64,000 nucleotides of DNA from Solwaraspora sp. WMMD791 (GTDB lineage Bacteria > Actinomycetota > Actinomycetes > Mycobacteriales > Micromonosporaceae). Each line of letters starts with the position of its first letter. Position 1 is the stretch's first letter. Below, one piece after another: positions 55,574 through 62,288 of this stretch. The position numbers and the translations under genes were made by a program. Location of the stretch: contig NZ_CP120737.1 of NCBI RefSeq assembly GCF_029581195.1, positions 124,001 to 188,000 on the forward strand. The letters are read 5' to 3'. A model generated the notes under the pieces. It was not told where the DNA came from, did no database searches, and saw nothing but the letters and a program-made list of their open reading frames with translations.

Positions 55574-55665
55574 GACCCGCGACCGGTGGCCGTATGCGCT
55601 GACCAGGCCGGTCGCGGGTCGAGTCGCGTTGCCGCGACCGGTCGCGGGCGGGCCGCGACCGGTCA
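55574..55665. repeat. GCGACCGGT repeats and palindromes after ftsK (candidate clt/TRS)
   Basis: Inverted repeat GACCCGCGACCGG / CCGGTCGCGGGTC (55574-55586, 55608-55620), perfect palindrome CCGCGACCGGTCGCGG (55632-55647), and another CCGCGACCGGT at 55653. TraB-type translocases of Streptomyces bind short GACCC-type repeats near their 3' ends. A terminator is the alternative. Confidence 0.6.
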
Positions 55666-57834
55666 GGCAGCCTTACGACGGGCGATCGCGGCGTCGATGT
55701 CGTCGGCTTTGGCTCCCTTGAGTGCCTTACCGGACCGCTTGACGTCTACGCTGCGTACACCGAACGCCCGGACCTGAGCGGAGATCGCTTCGGCGGTGGT
55801 GTCGGCGTACGCCTCGGGGACACGGGCGGCGAGGCGGGCGGCGATCTCTTCCCACTGCGCCCCGGTCTCGCCGGGTTCGATCACCGCGCGGACGTCGGCG
55901 AGGACGTCCCGCGTGAGGCGGGTGACGTCTTCCCCGGCGGCCATCCCGGACAGCGTCCCGGCCGCCTCGCGTAGCTTCCGGGCGGCGGTCAGGATCTTCT
56001 CGGCGTCGTCTGCGTCAGCGAGGTAGGTCCGCACGGTGGGGGTGGCGTCGGACGCGCCGCGCAGGATGCCGACGCCCTTGTAGGAGGGCAGCAGCGTCGA
56101 GGAGTCGTAGCCCTCGGAGTTCGCCCCGGCCCCAAGGACGAGGTCGGACACCTGCCACGACCCGGTACGCAGACTGAACCGGACCTGGTGGTTGTCGCGG
56201 AAGCTGATGAACTGCTGGGCCACCTGACCGGCACCGACCCCGGACGGGCGTTGGGTGGCGTCGACGAAGATGACCCCGGCGGCCGGGGCGACCTTGACCA
56301 GGTAGACCAGCAGACCCGCGATCTCCTTCGACACCTCGCCGAGGTCGAAGTACTCCTGAAACTCGTCGAGCACGACCATCCGCACCGGCATCCGGTACTT
56401 GGGGTCGCGGGCGATCTCACGGGTCAGCTTGCCCTCGGGGCAGATGTCGACGGGCAGCTTCGACAGCCGCTCGTAGCGGTCCTGCACGTCGGCTTTGATC
56501 TCCCGCAGCGCTTCCACGACGATCTCCGCCGGGTCGCCGTCGCGGGTCATCGCCAACCCGAACGCGTACCGGTCGGCGACCAGGGCGAACTTGCGCCAGT
56601 CGGGTTTGCCGCCACCGTCGAGGACGGTCAGCTTCACGTACGGGTCCAGGGCGGCGTAGAGGGCCAGCAGCCGGGCGGCGAACGTCTTGCCCTGCCTCGG
56701 TTGCGCGCCGATCAGCACGCTGTTCCACATCAGGTCGACGGTGACCTTGCCGCCGCGTTCGTCGAGGCCGAACGCGGCCGGCTGCCAGATGTCGGTGGCC
56801 TTGCACCGCAGCAGCGGCGTCCGGCCGGCACCTTGGGCGAGGGGGTCCCGGTCGGCCACCCACAACGTGTGGCGCCGGTGCGAGGACGGGTCGCGGGTGA
56901 TGAACACCTGCGACACGGCGACGTCCAGGCCGGACGCGATCGCACCGCGTGCCTTCACCGCGTCGTCGAACGTCTTGCCGTACGGCAGGTCGATCGACAC
57001 CTGAGAGCCGGTGCCGGACGGGTCACGGGCCATCGTCGACCCGAACCCGATCTGCTGATGCGCCTTGTCGGGGTGGCCGAGGCCGGCGGCGTAGTAGGCG
57101 CGCAGGATGATGTCCGGGTTGACCCGCCGGAACCGGCCCGACACGGTGGCCGGGGTGATGATCGGCCGGTCCGCCGGCCGTCCGATCCGGGCCAGCCAGG
57201 CGACCGCGCAGCCGCCGACAGCGGCGGTCGCCCACCACGGGGCGGCGGCCCACAGCAGCGGTCCGGCCACGCCGACCGTGACCGCTTCGACGACCAGGAC
57301 CAGGCCACGCCACGCGCGGGTGGCCTTCACCTCCCGGTGCAGCTTCTGCCACGCATGCCAGTCCCCGGCGTCGGCGGCGCGCTGCCGTAGCCCGGTCTGC
57401 TCCGCCAGCCACCACCACCGGATGTGCCGGCCGGCGAGACGGGCCGCGCCGACCGACGCCCAGAACGCGGCCAGCACGGCGTACCGGGGGGACCGGACCG
57501 CGTGGTAACCGGCCCGGTAGGCGACCAGACCGGCCGCGTCGCGCACCGTGGCGCGGATGTTGACCCAGTTCGCCAGCTGGGCCGGGATGATCGGCCGGCG
57601 ACCGTCCGGCCCGGCCGACACCGGCGGCGGGTCGACCAGGGTGCCGCCCGGTTGCGGCGACTCGTCCAGCACCACATCGAAGTGCGTGCCATCCGACCCG
57701 GCACGGGGGCTACGCCGGTCCCGGACCGCGTCCAGGTCCACAACCTCAGCACCCGGCCCGCCACCGGCGGCGGGGGTAGTCAGATCGGCTTCCGCCGCCG
57801 ACCAGTCGAAACGGTCATCGTTCGGGGACGTCAT
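55663..57834 (-). CDS. FtsK/TraB-type DNA translocase for conjugative transfer
   Basis: A 723-residue membrane ATPase that pumps double-stranded DNA between hyphae. Membrane spans at about 115-135 and 178-215; Walker A 376-384 (GAQPRQGKT), Walker B 486-491 (MVVLDEF), and a C-terminal winged-helix gamma-like domain (ISAQVRAFGVRSVDVKRSGKALKGAKADDIDAAIA). Such single-protein systems need only a short cis site (clt). Class I hairpin is in the leader, and clt-like repeats lie at the 3' end. Confidence 0.93.
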   Translation of the reverse strand: MTSPNDDRFDWSAAEADLTTPAAGGGPGAEVVDLDAVRDRRSPRAGSDGTHFDVVLDESPQPGGTLVDPPPVSAGPDGRRPIIPAQLANWVNIRATVRDAAGLVAYRAGYHAVRSPRYAVLAAFWASVGAARLAGRHIRWWWLAEQTGLRQRAADAGDWHAWQKLHREVKATRAWRGLVLVVEAVTVGVAGPLLWAAAPWWATAAVGGCAVAWLARIGRPADRPIITPATVSGRFRRVNPDIILRAYYAAGLGHPDKAHQQIGFGSTMARDPSGTGSQVSIDLPYGKTFDDAVKARGAIASGLDVAVSQVFITRDPSSHRRHTLWVADRDPLAQGAGRTPLLRCKATDIWQPAAFGLDERGGKVTVDLMWNSVLIGAQPRQGKTFAARLLALYAALDPYVKLTVLDGGGKPDWRKFALVADRYAFGLAMTRDGDPAEIVVEALREIKADVQDRYERLSKLPVDICPEGKLTREIARDPKYRMPVRMVVLDEFQEYFDLGEVSKEIAGLLVYLVKVAPAAGVIFVDATQRPSGVGAGQVAQQFISFRDNHQVRFSLRTGSWQVSDLVLGAGANSEGYDSSTLLPSYKGVGILRGASDATPTVRTYLADADDAEKILTAARKLREAAGTLSGMAAGEDVTRLTRDVLADVRAVIEPGETGAQWEEIAARLAARVPEAYADTTAEAISAQVRAFGVRSVDVKRSGKALKGAKADDIDAAIARRKAA

Positions 57835-57871
57835 GATGAGGGTTCCTCCATCAGATGGTTGGTGGAAGGGG

Positions 57872-57916
57872 CCGGCGGCACAGCACGGTTTTCCAGGCCA
57901 TGGGCTGTGCCGCCGG
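57872..57916 (-). ncRNA. Class I conserved-loop hairpin, copy A (ftsK leader)
   Basis: 13-bp perfect stem (CCGGCGGCACAGC/GCTGTGCCGCCGG) around a 19-nt loop reading CCATGGCCTGGAAAACCGT on the minus strand. Two other copies (59656, 61412) share the GGCCTxGGAAxCC loop. Lies between a small gene and the ftsK start. Possibly a leader RNA element or processing site; naming is inference. Confidence 0.6.
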
Positions 57917-57949
57917 GATCCGACAACCGGCGGTGCCGGCTTGTGCTGG

Positions 57950-58120
57950 TCAGTTCTGCCGCTGCGTCCGGCCGCCCTCGCGCAGGACCTCGTACGTGCG
58001 ACGGCGGACCGGCGCGATCAGCTGGCGGATCTCGTCGTTGCTCGCCCCGGCCGGCACGGTGATGCCGGCCGCCTTGGCCTGTTCCCGGAGCATCCGCCGC
58101 TCGGTGGAGTTGTCGGCCAT
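57950..58120 (-). CDS. 56-residue hypothetical protein
   Basis: MADNSTERRMLREQAKAAGI begins a charged helical protein with a Lsr2-like end sequence (TVPAGASNDEIRQLIAPVR; pattern as in SAP/Lsr2 C-domain helices), so perhaps DNA-binding. GGAGGAACC precedes the ATG. The AICE cargo of small genes starts here. Confidence 0.6.
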   Translation of the reverse strand: MADNSTERRMLREQAKAAGITVPAGASNDEIRQLIAPVRRRTYEVLREGGRTQRQN

Positions 58121-58137
58121 CTCGGTTCCTCCTTCGC

Positions 58138-58198
58138 CCGGCGCTCTGCCGGTCCCACCGGCGGCCCGTACAGGGGCGGGCCGCCGTAGGCACCGTCA
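58138..58198 (-). ncRNA. Class II intercistronic repeat, copy 1
   Basis: On the minus strand it starts at the upstream gene's stop (TGACGGTGCC), has a 10-bp stem CGGCGGCCCG/CGGGCCGCCG, then GACCGGCAGAGCGCCGG with a 5-bp hairpin. Its stem sequence differs from the other copies while pairing holds. Confidence 0.65.
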
Positions 58199-58360
58199 GC
58201 GACGCCACCAGGGGACGGACTGTTCGGCCTCGATCACCCGGCTGTTCGCCTCGACGATCTCCGGCGTCACGTCTTTGCTCGTGCTGCTGACCCGCTCCAG
58301 CTCGGCGCGGGCGTCCCGGTGCCGCTGGATCGCGGCCTTCCTGTCGTCCTTGCTGCTCAC
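58196..58360 (-). CDS. 54-residue hypothetical protein
   Basis: VSSKDDRKAAIQRHRDARAE ... EVEQSVPWWRR-like charged helical protein, ending AEQSVPWWRR. GTG with GGGGGAAGG upstream. Coiled-coil-like, no family recognised. Confidence 0.6.
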   Translation of the reverse strand: MSSKDDRKAAIQRHRDARAELERVSSTSKDVTPEIVEANSRVIEAEQSVPWWRR

Positions 58361-58379
58361 GGCCTTCCCCCTCTCGCTG

Positions 58380-58444
58380 CCGGCGCTCTGCCGGTCCCCT
58401 TGCCGACCCGGCCACCGGGGGCCGGGTCGACGCGGGCACCGTCA
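58380..58444 (-). ncRNA. Class II intercistronic repeat, copy 2
   Basis: TGACGGTGCCCGCGT, 10-bp stem CGACCCGGCC/GGCCGGGTCG, GGCAAGGGGACCGGCAGAGC and GCCGG, ending 19 bp before the next start. Begins exactly at the previous stop codon. Confidence 0.65.
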
Positions 58445-58579
58445 GCGCTGCTGGCGCATCCCGTCGGACCAGGTCTGCGCGTACTGGCCGGTGGTGGAGG
58501 CGATGAAGACGCCGTTGTCGCGGACCTTCCCGCCCTTGCCGGGCTTGTCCTTCGGCTTCTTGTCCTTGGCCTTGCTCAT
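58442..58579 (-). CDS. 45-residue lysine-rich protein
   Basis: MSKAKDKKPKDKPGKGGKVR then DNGVFIASTTGQYAQTWSDG. Highly basic N-terminus suggests nucleic-acid binding. Start has GGAG 13 nt upstream, an unusually long spacing. Not recognised. Confidence 0.55.
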   Translation of the reverse strand: MSKAKDKKPKDKPGKGGKVRDNGVFIASTTGQYAQTWSDGMRQQR

Positions 58580-58631
58580 ACGGGGGTCACTGCTCCTTGC
58601 AGGTGTGGTTGACCAGGGCAGACCGGGCGGG

Positions 58632-58763
58632 TCAGTCCCGCACGCCGCAGCACGGGCACTGGCGGGGGTCACGCGGCGGGCAGGCGCAGCCACACGTCCA
58701 GCACTTACCGCCCCGGTGGGCGCAGCTGCACTTGCATCCGGCGGGCTTGGCTTGCAGGTTCAC
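58632..58763 (-). CDS. 43-residue cysteine-rich microprotein
   Basis: Ten cysteines in 43 residues (GCKCSCAH, KCWTCGCACPP, QCPCCGVRD). AAGGAG precedes the GTG. Resembles metal-binding peptides such as metallothioneins by composition; no family assigned. Confidence 0.6.
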   Translation of the reverse strand: MNLQAKPAGCKCSCAHRGGKCWTCGCACPPRDPRQCPCCGVRD

Positions 58764-58783
58764 GGCGGTGCTCCTTCCGGTGG

Positions 58784-58844
58784 CCGGCGCTCTGCCGGTC
58801 CCCTTGCCGACCCGACCGGGGCCGGGTCGACGTGGGCACCGTCA
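58784..58844 (-). ncRNA. Class II intercistronic repeat, copy 3
   Basis: Same design: stop codon TGACGGTGCCCACGT, 7-bp stem CGACCCG/CGGGTCG, AAGGGGACCGGCAGAGCGCC GG. Differs from copy 4 only at one base. Confidence 0.65.
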
Positions 58845-59063
58845 GCTGCGGACACCGGCCAGCAGCGCGTGAACGTGCGCGGCGGCGATCAGCCGGTCAG
58901 CGTTGGCCGGGGCGTTCAGCCCGTACCAGCCGCCGCGTTCGACGGTGGCCGTCCTGAACCCGCCCGCCGCAGCGTCCGGCCGGCTCGGGGTGAGCATGTG
59001 CGCCTGGTTGAGTAGGTCGACGGCGGTCCGGTAGTGCTCGTCGGCGGTCATCGGCGTGGTCAT
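58842..59063 (-). CDS. 73-residue hypothetical protein
   Basis: MTTPMTADEHYRTAVDLLNQAHML then RTATVERGGWYGLNAPANADRLIAAAHVHALLAG. A two-helix protein with a short strand; GGAGAG precedes ATG 59063. Homologs of this kind occur on AICEs as unknown. Confidence 0.65.
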   Translation of the reverse strand: MTTPMTADEHYRTAVDLLNQAHMLTPSRPDAAAGGFRTATVERGGWYGLNAPANADRLIAAAHVHALLAGVRS

Positions 59064-59083
59064 CTCAGGTCTCTCCATTCCTG

Positions 59084-59144
59084 CCGGCGCTCTGCCGGTC
59101 CCCTTGCCGACCCGACCGGGGCCGGGTCGACGCGGGCACCGTCA
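59084..59144 (-). ncRNA. Class II intercistronic repeat, copy 4
   Basis: As copy 3: begins at the stop TGACGGTGCCCGCGT, 7-bp stem CGACCCG/CGGGTCG, AAGGGGACCGGCAGAGC then GCCGG before the next gene's ribosome site. Confidence 0.65.
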
Positions 59145-59612
59145 GGCGGCGATGACCAGGGCGGACAGGAACAGGAACCCGACATGCCACGACTGGTCGA
59201 GCGCGTACGCGCCGGTCCCAAGTGAGGGGTTGTCGTCGCGGTCGGGACGGGGCGCGCCGAGTCGGTAGAAGTCACCAGACCCGCACCACTCGGCGACGCG
59301 ACGCAGTGGGGTGCGCCGGTCGGCGAGGTAGTGGGTCAGGCCGTTGACGGCGGTGCCGGCCAGCAGCGCCACCGGGTCGGGCCGCCACCCGGTCGCGGCG
59401 GCGAGCAGCGCCAGCGCGGCCCATCCGGTTGCGAGGTAGGTTGCGACGTGCGCGGCACACGCGGCGCGGCCGCGCCAGCCGGGCAGGCCCTTCGTGTCGG
59501 CCTGGTGCTGCGTCTGAATCCAGTGGTCGGCGACCTGATGTGCCGTGTAGAGGGCGACGTACACGGCGGCGACCAGGGCCAGCCTGCCGGCGGTGTCGGT
59601 GTTTGAGAACAT
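59142..59612 (-). CDS. DUF3307-like membrane protein
   Basis: A 156-residue protein with four membrane segments: LALVAAVYVALYTAHQVADHWIQ, ACAAHVATYLATGWAALALLAA, VALLAGTAVNGLTHYLADRR and SWHVGFLFLSALVIA, with the conserved H-Q...D-H-W pattern. GGAGGAATC precedes the ATG. May help transfer or membrane organisation. Confidence 0.75.
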   Translation of the reverse strand: MFSNTDTAGRLALVAAVYVALYTAHQVADHWIQTQHQADTKGLPGWRGRAACAAHVATYLATGWAALALLAAATGWRPDPVALLAGTAVNGLTHYLADRRTPLRRVAEWCGSGDFYRLGAPRPDRDDNPSLGTGAYALDQSWHVGFLFLSALVIAA

Positions 59613-59655
59613 GGGGATTCCTCCCGAGAGGTCTTCGGGCTGATCGGGGTTGGGG

Positions 59656-59701
59656 CCGGCGGCACAGCACTGGTTCCTAGGCCGTTGGGCTGTGCCGCCG
59701 G
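59656..59701 (-). ncRNA. Class I conserved-loop hairpin, copy B
   Basis: Stem identical to copy A (13 bp) but loop CCAACGGCCTAGGAACCAGT (minus strand). Sits before the DUF3307 gene, after a stop. Confidence 0.6.
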
Positions 59702-59707
59702 GCGGGG

Positions 59708-59830
59708 TCAGGTGCAGGCGGGGGTGTCGTCGTCGGCGTGTACCGGGGCGGGCCGGTCACCCCACGGCCGGCCGCCGGTCGGTGGTGGTGCGGGTCGGGT
59801 CGGCCGGCCGCATCCGGGACACGGGGTCAT
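59708..59830 (-). CDS. 40-residue zinc-ribbon-like peptide
   Basis: MTPCPGCGRPTRPAPPPTGG then DDDTPACT. One CxxC pair only. Start overlaps the end of the Spd-like gene (ATGA). Confidence 0.55.
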   Translation of the reverse strand: MTPCPGCGRPTRPAPPPTGGRPWGDRPAPVHADDDTPACT

Positions 59831-60657
59831 CGGGTGGTCTCCTTGCGGCTGGTGACCATGAGGGCGGCGGACGCCATGACCATGAGTCCGTCGACCGCGA
59901 GGGGGCCGATGGCGACGGTCATCGGGTCTTCGCCGAAGTGGGCGAGTAGTCCGGACAGGTGCCGGTAGGACACGACGGCGGCGACCAGGGCGACCGGCAG
60001 CACACCGACGACGCGGGCGAAGAACCACCAGAAGCCGTCGCCCCAGGCGATGCGGGTCAGGATCTCGACCGCGACGAACAGGGCGATGGGCCAGAACACG
60101 CTGATCGCGATGGCGAGCGGCGACGGGGACCAGTCGACCGGGGCCGTCCAGCCGTCCGGCGCGCCGGGCGGCGGTTTCGGAAGGTAGGTGTGTGCCACGT
60201 TCGCCGCGATCGACACCACCCCGCCGAGGGCGACACCGACGTAGGCCCACACCCGGCCGGGGGCCGGTCGGCGGCGACGCCGACCGGCGTCAGCCGCCGC
60301 CGGGGTGATCTCCGGAACTGGTTCTGCGGCAACCGTGGCCAGCGGAGACGGCGGCGGCGGGGTGTCGGTGGCGAGCGTCGGCGGCGTCGGGGTGATGCCG
60401 ACAGTGGGTATGGCGTCCGGGTCCGGTCCTGCGTGGTCGCCGGTGGTGTCGGCGGCCGGTGGTGCCGGGTCGGCGGTGGGTGGGGCGAGGTCGGCGCGAA
60501 GGCTGTCCAGGATCACGCCTGCCTTGCGGTGACCCACGCGCAGTTCGGTCTTGATGCGGTTCTGGGAGGGCAGCGCGCCGAGTCGGGCGGCCAGGTCTCG
60601 TGCGGCCGGCATCAGGTCGGCCACGGCGGGCGGGTAGACGCTCGGTGGTGCGGTCAT
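59827..60657 (-). CDS. Spd-like membrane protein (DUF2637-type) with N-terminal HTH
   Basis: A 276-residue protein. N-terminal residues 1-55 are an HTH of the type LAARLGALPSQNRIKTELRVGHRKAGVILD, followed by a Pro/Ala/Thr linker and four membrane segments; the last ones hold HLSGLLAHFGEDPMTVAIGPLAVDGLMVMASAALMV, the DUF2637 signature. Spd proteins widen plasmid spread within mycelium. The ATG overlaps the stop of the gene before. Confidence 0.8.
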   Translation of the reverse strand: MTAPPSVYPPAVADLMPAARDLAARLGALPSQNRIKTELRVGHRKAGVILDSLRADLAPPTADPAPPAADTTGDHAGPDPDAIPTVGITPTPPTLATDTPPPPSPLATVAAEPVPEITPAAADAGRRRRRPAPGRVWAYVGVALGGVVSIAANVAHTYLPKPPPGAPDGWTAPVDWSPSPLAIAISVFWPIALFVAVEILTRIAWGDGFWWFFARVVGVLPVALVAAVVSYRHLSGLLAHFGEDPMTVAIGPLAVDGLMVMASAALMVTSRKETTR

Positions 60658-60854
60658 CGGGTGTTCCTCCTCACCGGGGTGAGTCGCCAGTGGGTGACGG
60701 TGTAGGCGCCGGTGATGCCGGCTTCGGCCGCCAGGTCGGCGGCGACCTGGTCGCGGATCTGCTCCGGGGTGGTGCCGGCCGGGACGGGCACGGTGCCGTC
60801 GGTGAAGAACCACTCCTGGCCGGCTTCGATCTCGATCTCGTAGACGCCGGTCAT
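60654..60854 (-). CDS. 66-residue hypothetical protein
   Basis: MTGVYEIEIEAGQEWFFTDG ... TTPEQIRDQVAADLAAEAGITGAYTVTHWRL. A small alpha/beta protein overlapping both neighbours by 1-4 bp. No family recognised. Confidence 0.6.
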   Translation of the reverse strand: MTGVYEIEIEAGQEWFFTDGTVPVPAGTTPEQIRDQVAADLAAEAGITGAYTVTHWRLTPVRRNTR

Positions 60855-61207
60855 CAGCTGGTCACCCCCGCGAGGGCGGTCAGGGCGGTCGTGGTGTCGG
60901 TGTCGAGTGGGGTGGTGGTGGGGTGCTCCATTGCGTGGGCGGAGATCTTCCAGCCGTGCCAGGTCGGCCAGGCGGCCAGCGACCGGTAGGGCCGGCCGTC
61001 GGTGAGGGTGCCCTGGTGTTCGATCGGCTGGCCGGGGGTGTCCAGGCCAGCGGCGGTCAGCCAGGCCCGAAGGTCGGCGATCGTGTCGAAGTCGACGCTG
61101 AGCTTCCCGTCGCCCAGGTCGCGGATGGTGTTCGGTGCGCCGGTCAGCAGCAGCGCGGCCATGACCGCGCGGCGGGGAATCCGGGTGGCCGTCGGGGCGT
61201 CAGTCAT
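60854..61207 (-). CDS. 117-residue hypothetical protein
   Basis: RAVMAALLLTGAPNTIRDLGDGKLSVDFDTIADLRAWLTAAGL is the core; no family recognised though similar proteins sit in AICE operons. Overlaps the upstream gene by 8 bp and the next by 1. Confidence 0.6.
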   Translation of the reverse strand: MTDAPTATRIPRRAVMAALLLTGAPNTIRDLGDGKLSVDFDTIADLRAWLTAAGLDTPGQPIEHQGTLTDGRPYRSLAAWPTWHGWKISAHAMEHPTTTPLDTDTTTALTALAGVTS

Positions 61208-61382
61208 TGCCGGCCGCCTGTCCCGCCCGGCGGGCGATCCGGTCCGCCGCCCGCTGGCCGGGGCTTCCGGCCGGCAGCTGGGCTTCCCTGGTCGCGGTCA
61301 CCGCGATCGACGGGCACAGCCCGCACCGGCCGGTGTTGTTGCAGGTACACGCGTTGCGGTCGTACCGGGTACGGTTGAACAT
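61200..61382 (-). CDS. 60-residue protein with clustered cysteines
   Basis: MFNRTRYDRNACTCNNTGRC, GLCPS: four Cys within 12 residues, then a basic tail. GGAGGTCC precedes the ATG. The class I hairpin copy C lies 30 bp upstream. Metal binding likely. Confidence 0.6.
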   Translation of the reverse strand: MFNRTRYDRNACTCNNTGRCGLCPSIAVTATREAQLPAGSPGQRAADRIARRAGQAAGND

Positions 61383-61411
61383 TCGAGCGGACCTCCAAGT
61401 CCGTGTTCGGA

Positions 61412-61458
61412 CCAGGGGCGCAACCACGGTTTCCAGGCCGAGGCGGTTGCGCCCCTGG
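61412..61458 (-). ncRNA. Class I conserved-loop hairpin, copy C (different stem)
   Basis: 14-bp stem CCAGGGGCGCAACC/GGTTGCGCCCCTGG, largely different in sequence from copies A and B, around a loop GCCTCGGCCTGGAAACCGT (minus strand) almost the same as copy A. Stem change with pairing kept is covariation evidence. Confidence 0.65.
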
Positions 61459-61504
61459 GGCATGTATGAGGACCGTCCCCGGCGTCGGGAACGGGGCAGA
61501 GCCA

Positions 61505-61747
61505 TCACGCGGCCAACCGCACCGGCATCACCGCAGCGACACCCAGAGCGGCGGCCACACGCATCACCCGCGACTCGGCACGCCGCAACCGGCGGCGGTC
61601 CAAGACGGACGGGCCACCACCAGCGGCAAGCGCGGCAATCTCAGCGTCCACCAGGTCAAGCTCAGCCGCGATCAGCGGCCACTCGGCTTCGATCGCGGCC
61701 AGGTCCTCCGGGGACGGGTCGGCGCGGTCAGACAGGTCGTGAGACAT
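61505..61747 (-). CDS. DUF6284-like protein
   Basis: An 80-residue protein: DPSPEDLAAIEAEWPLIAAELDLVDAEIAAL, then RRRLRRAESRVMRVAA. The AIEAEWPLIAAEL motif is typical of a family on AICEs and plasmids of actinomycetes (DUF6284 from memory). Confidence 0.75.
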   Translation of the reverse strand: MSHDLSDRADPSPEDLAAIEAEWPLIAAELDLVDAEIAALAAGGGPSVLDRRRLRRAESRVMRVAAALGVAAVMPVRLAA

Positions 61748-61771
61748 GAACGGTCGACATTCCTCTCAAGG

Positions 61772-61924
61772 TCAGCGACGCAGCCGGCGGCGGGTAGCAC
61801 CCGAACAGCCACGACACGTCGACTCATCGGGAGCCAGCGGCGAAAGCGCTCCGCAGCGGCCGCAGGTACGCCACACAGCGGACTTCCGGGACGAAACACG
61901 AACAGACGACGCGATCGACGTCAT
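61772..61924 (-). CDS. 50-residue zinc-ribbon protein, first gene of AICE operon
   Basis: CGRCGALSPLAPDESTCRGC with two CxxC pairs and a basic tail. GAGGTGAG precedes the ATG. Starts the 14-kb minus-strand run. Function unknown. Confidence 0.6.
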   Translation of the reverse strand: MTSIASSVRVSSRKSAVWRTCGRCGALSPLAPDESTCRGCSGATRRRLRR

Positions 61925-61972
61925 GCGGCTCACCTCGCTACAGGTCAGGTAGGCAGGTTGGGAATCCTGGGG

Positions 61973-62018
61973 ACACCGGGTGTGGCCGCGCCCTCTGTAA
62001 CGCGGCCACACCCGGTGT
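61973..62018. terminator. 18-bp perfect inverted repeat
   Basis: ACACCGGGTGTGGCCGCG and CGCGGCCACACCCGGTGT with loop CCCTCTGTAA. Strong stem; either blocks read-through into the operon or is a leader hairpin. Its loop is not of class I type. Confidence 0.6.
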
Positions 62019-62194
62019 GGGGAGATCGAAACCAGGCGAGATGCCTGGTCACGCGGGCACCTTTGGCCCCGCGCACGGTCGCCTTACCAGCGGAGGCGAC
62101 GGCCATCTGCAGTTGTCAATGAGCCACTGGTCTCGGTGGATGCGGGCGCGCGTCACCGCTAGGTGCCGCCTTCCCTGCAGGGCCACCGACCGAG

Positions 62195-62267
62195 ATTGTC
62201 TTGGGACAATCGCTGTGGATAGTCTGGGGACAATCGCGTCACGATGTCAAGAGTTGTCTTGGGACAA
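62195..62267. promoter_or_regulatory. Three GntR-type operators (TTGTC-N4-GACAA)
   Basis: ATTGTCTTGGGACAAT (62195-62210), degenerate ATAGTCTGGGGACAAT (62219-62234) and TTGTCTTGGGACAA (62254-62267). The two outer copies share a perfect TTGTC/GACAA palindrome. They sit just before the GntR start, implying autorepression. Confidence 0.75.
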
Positions 62268-62288
62268 TCCTGTAGGAGGGTGTTGACC

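Larger units (their letters stand above)
61925..62288. other. Divergent control region of the AICE
   Basis: 364 bp between the long minus-strand operon and the GntR gene. It holds an 18-bp perfect hairpin (61973-62018) near the operon side and three GntR-like boxes near the regulator side. Nothing else convincing is seen in 62019-62190. Confidence 0.7.

Noticed and set aside
58319-59268. Plus-strand frames repeating ALPVPLPTRP
   Set aside because: They are translations of the class II repeats and not genes.
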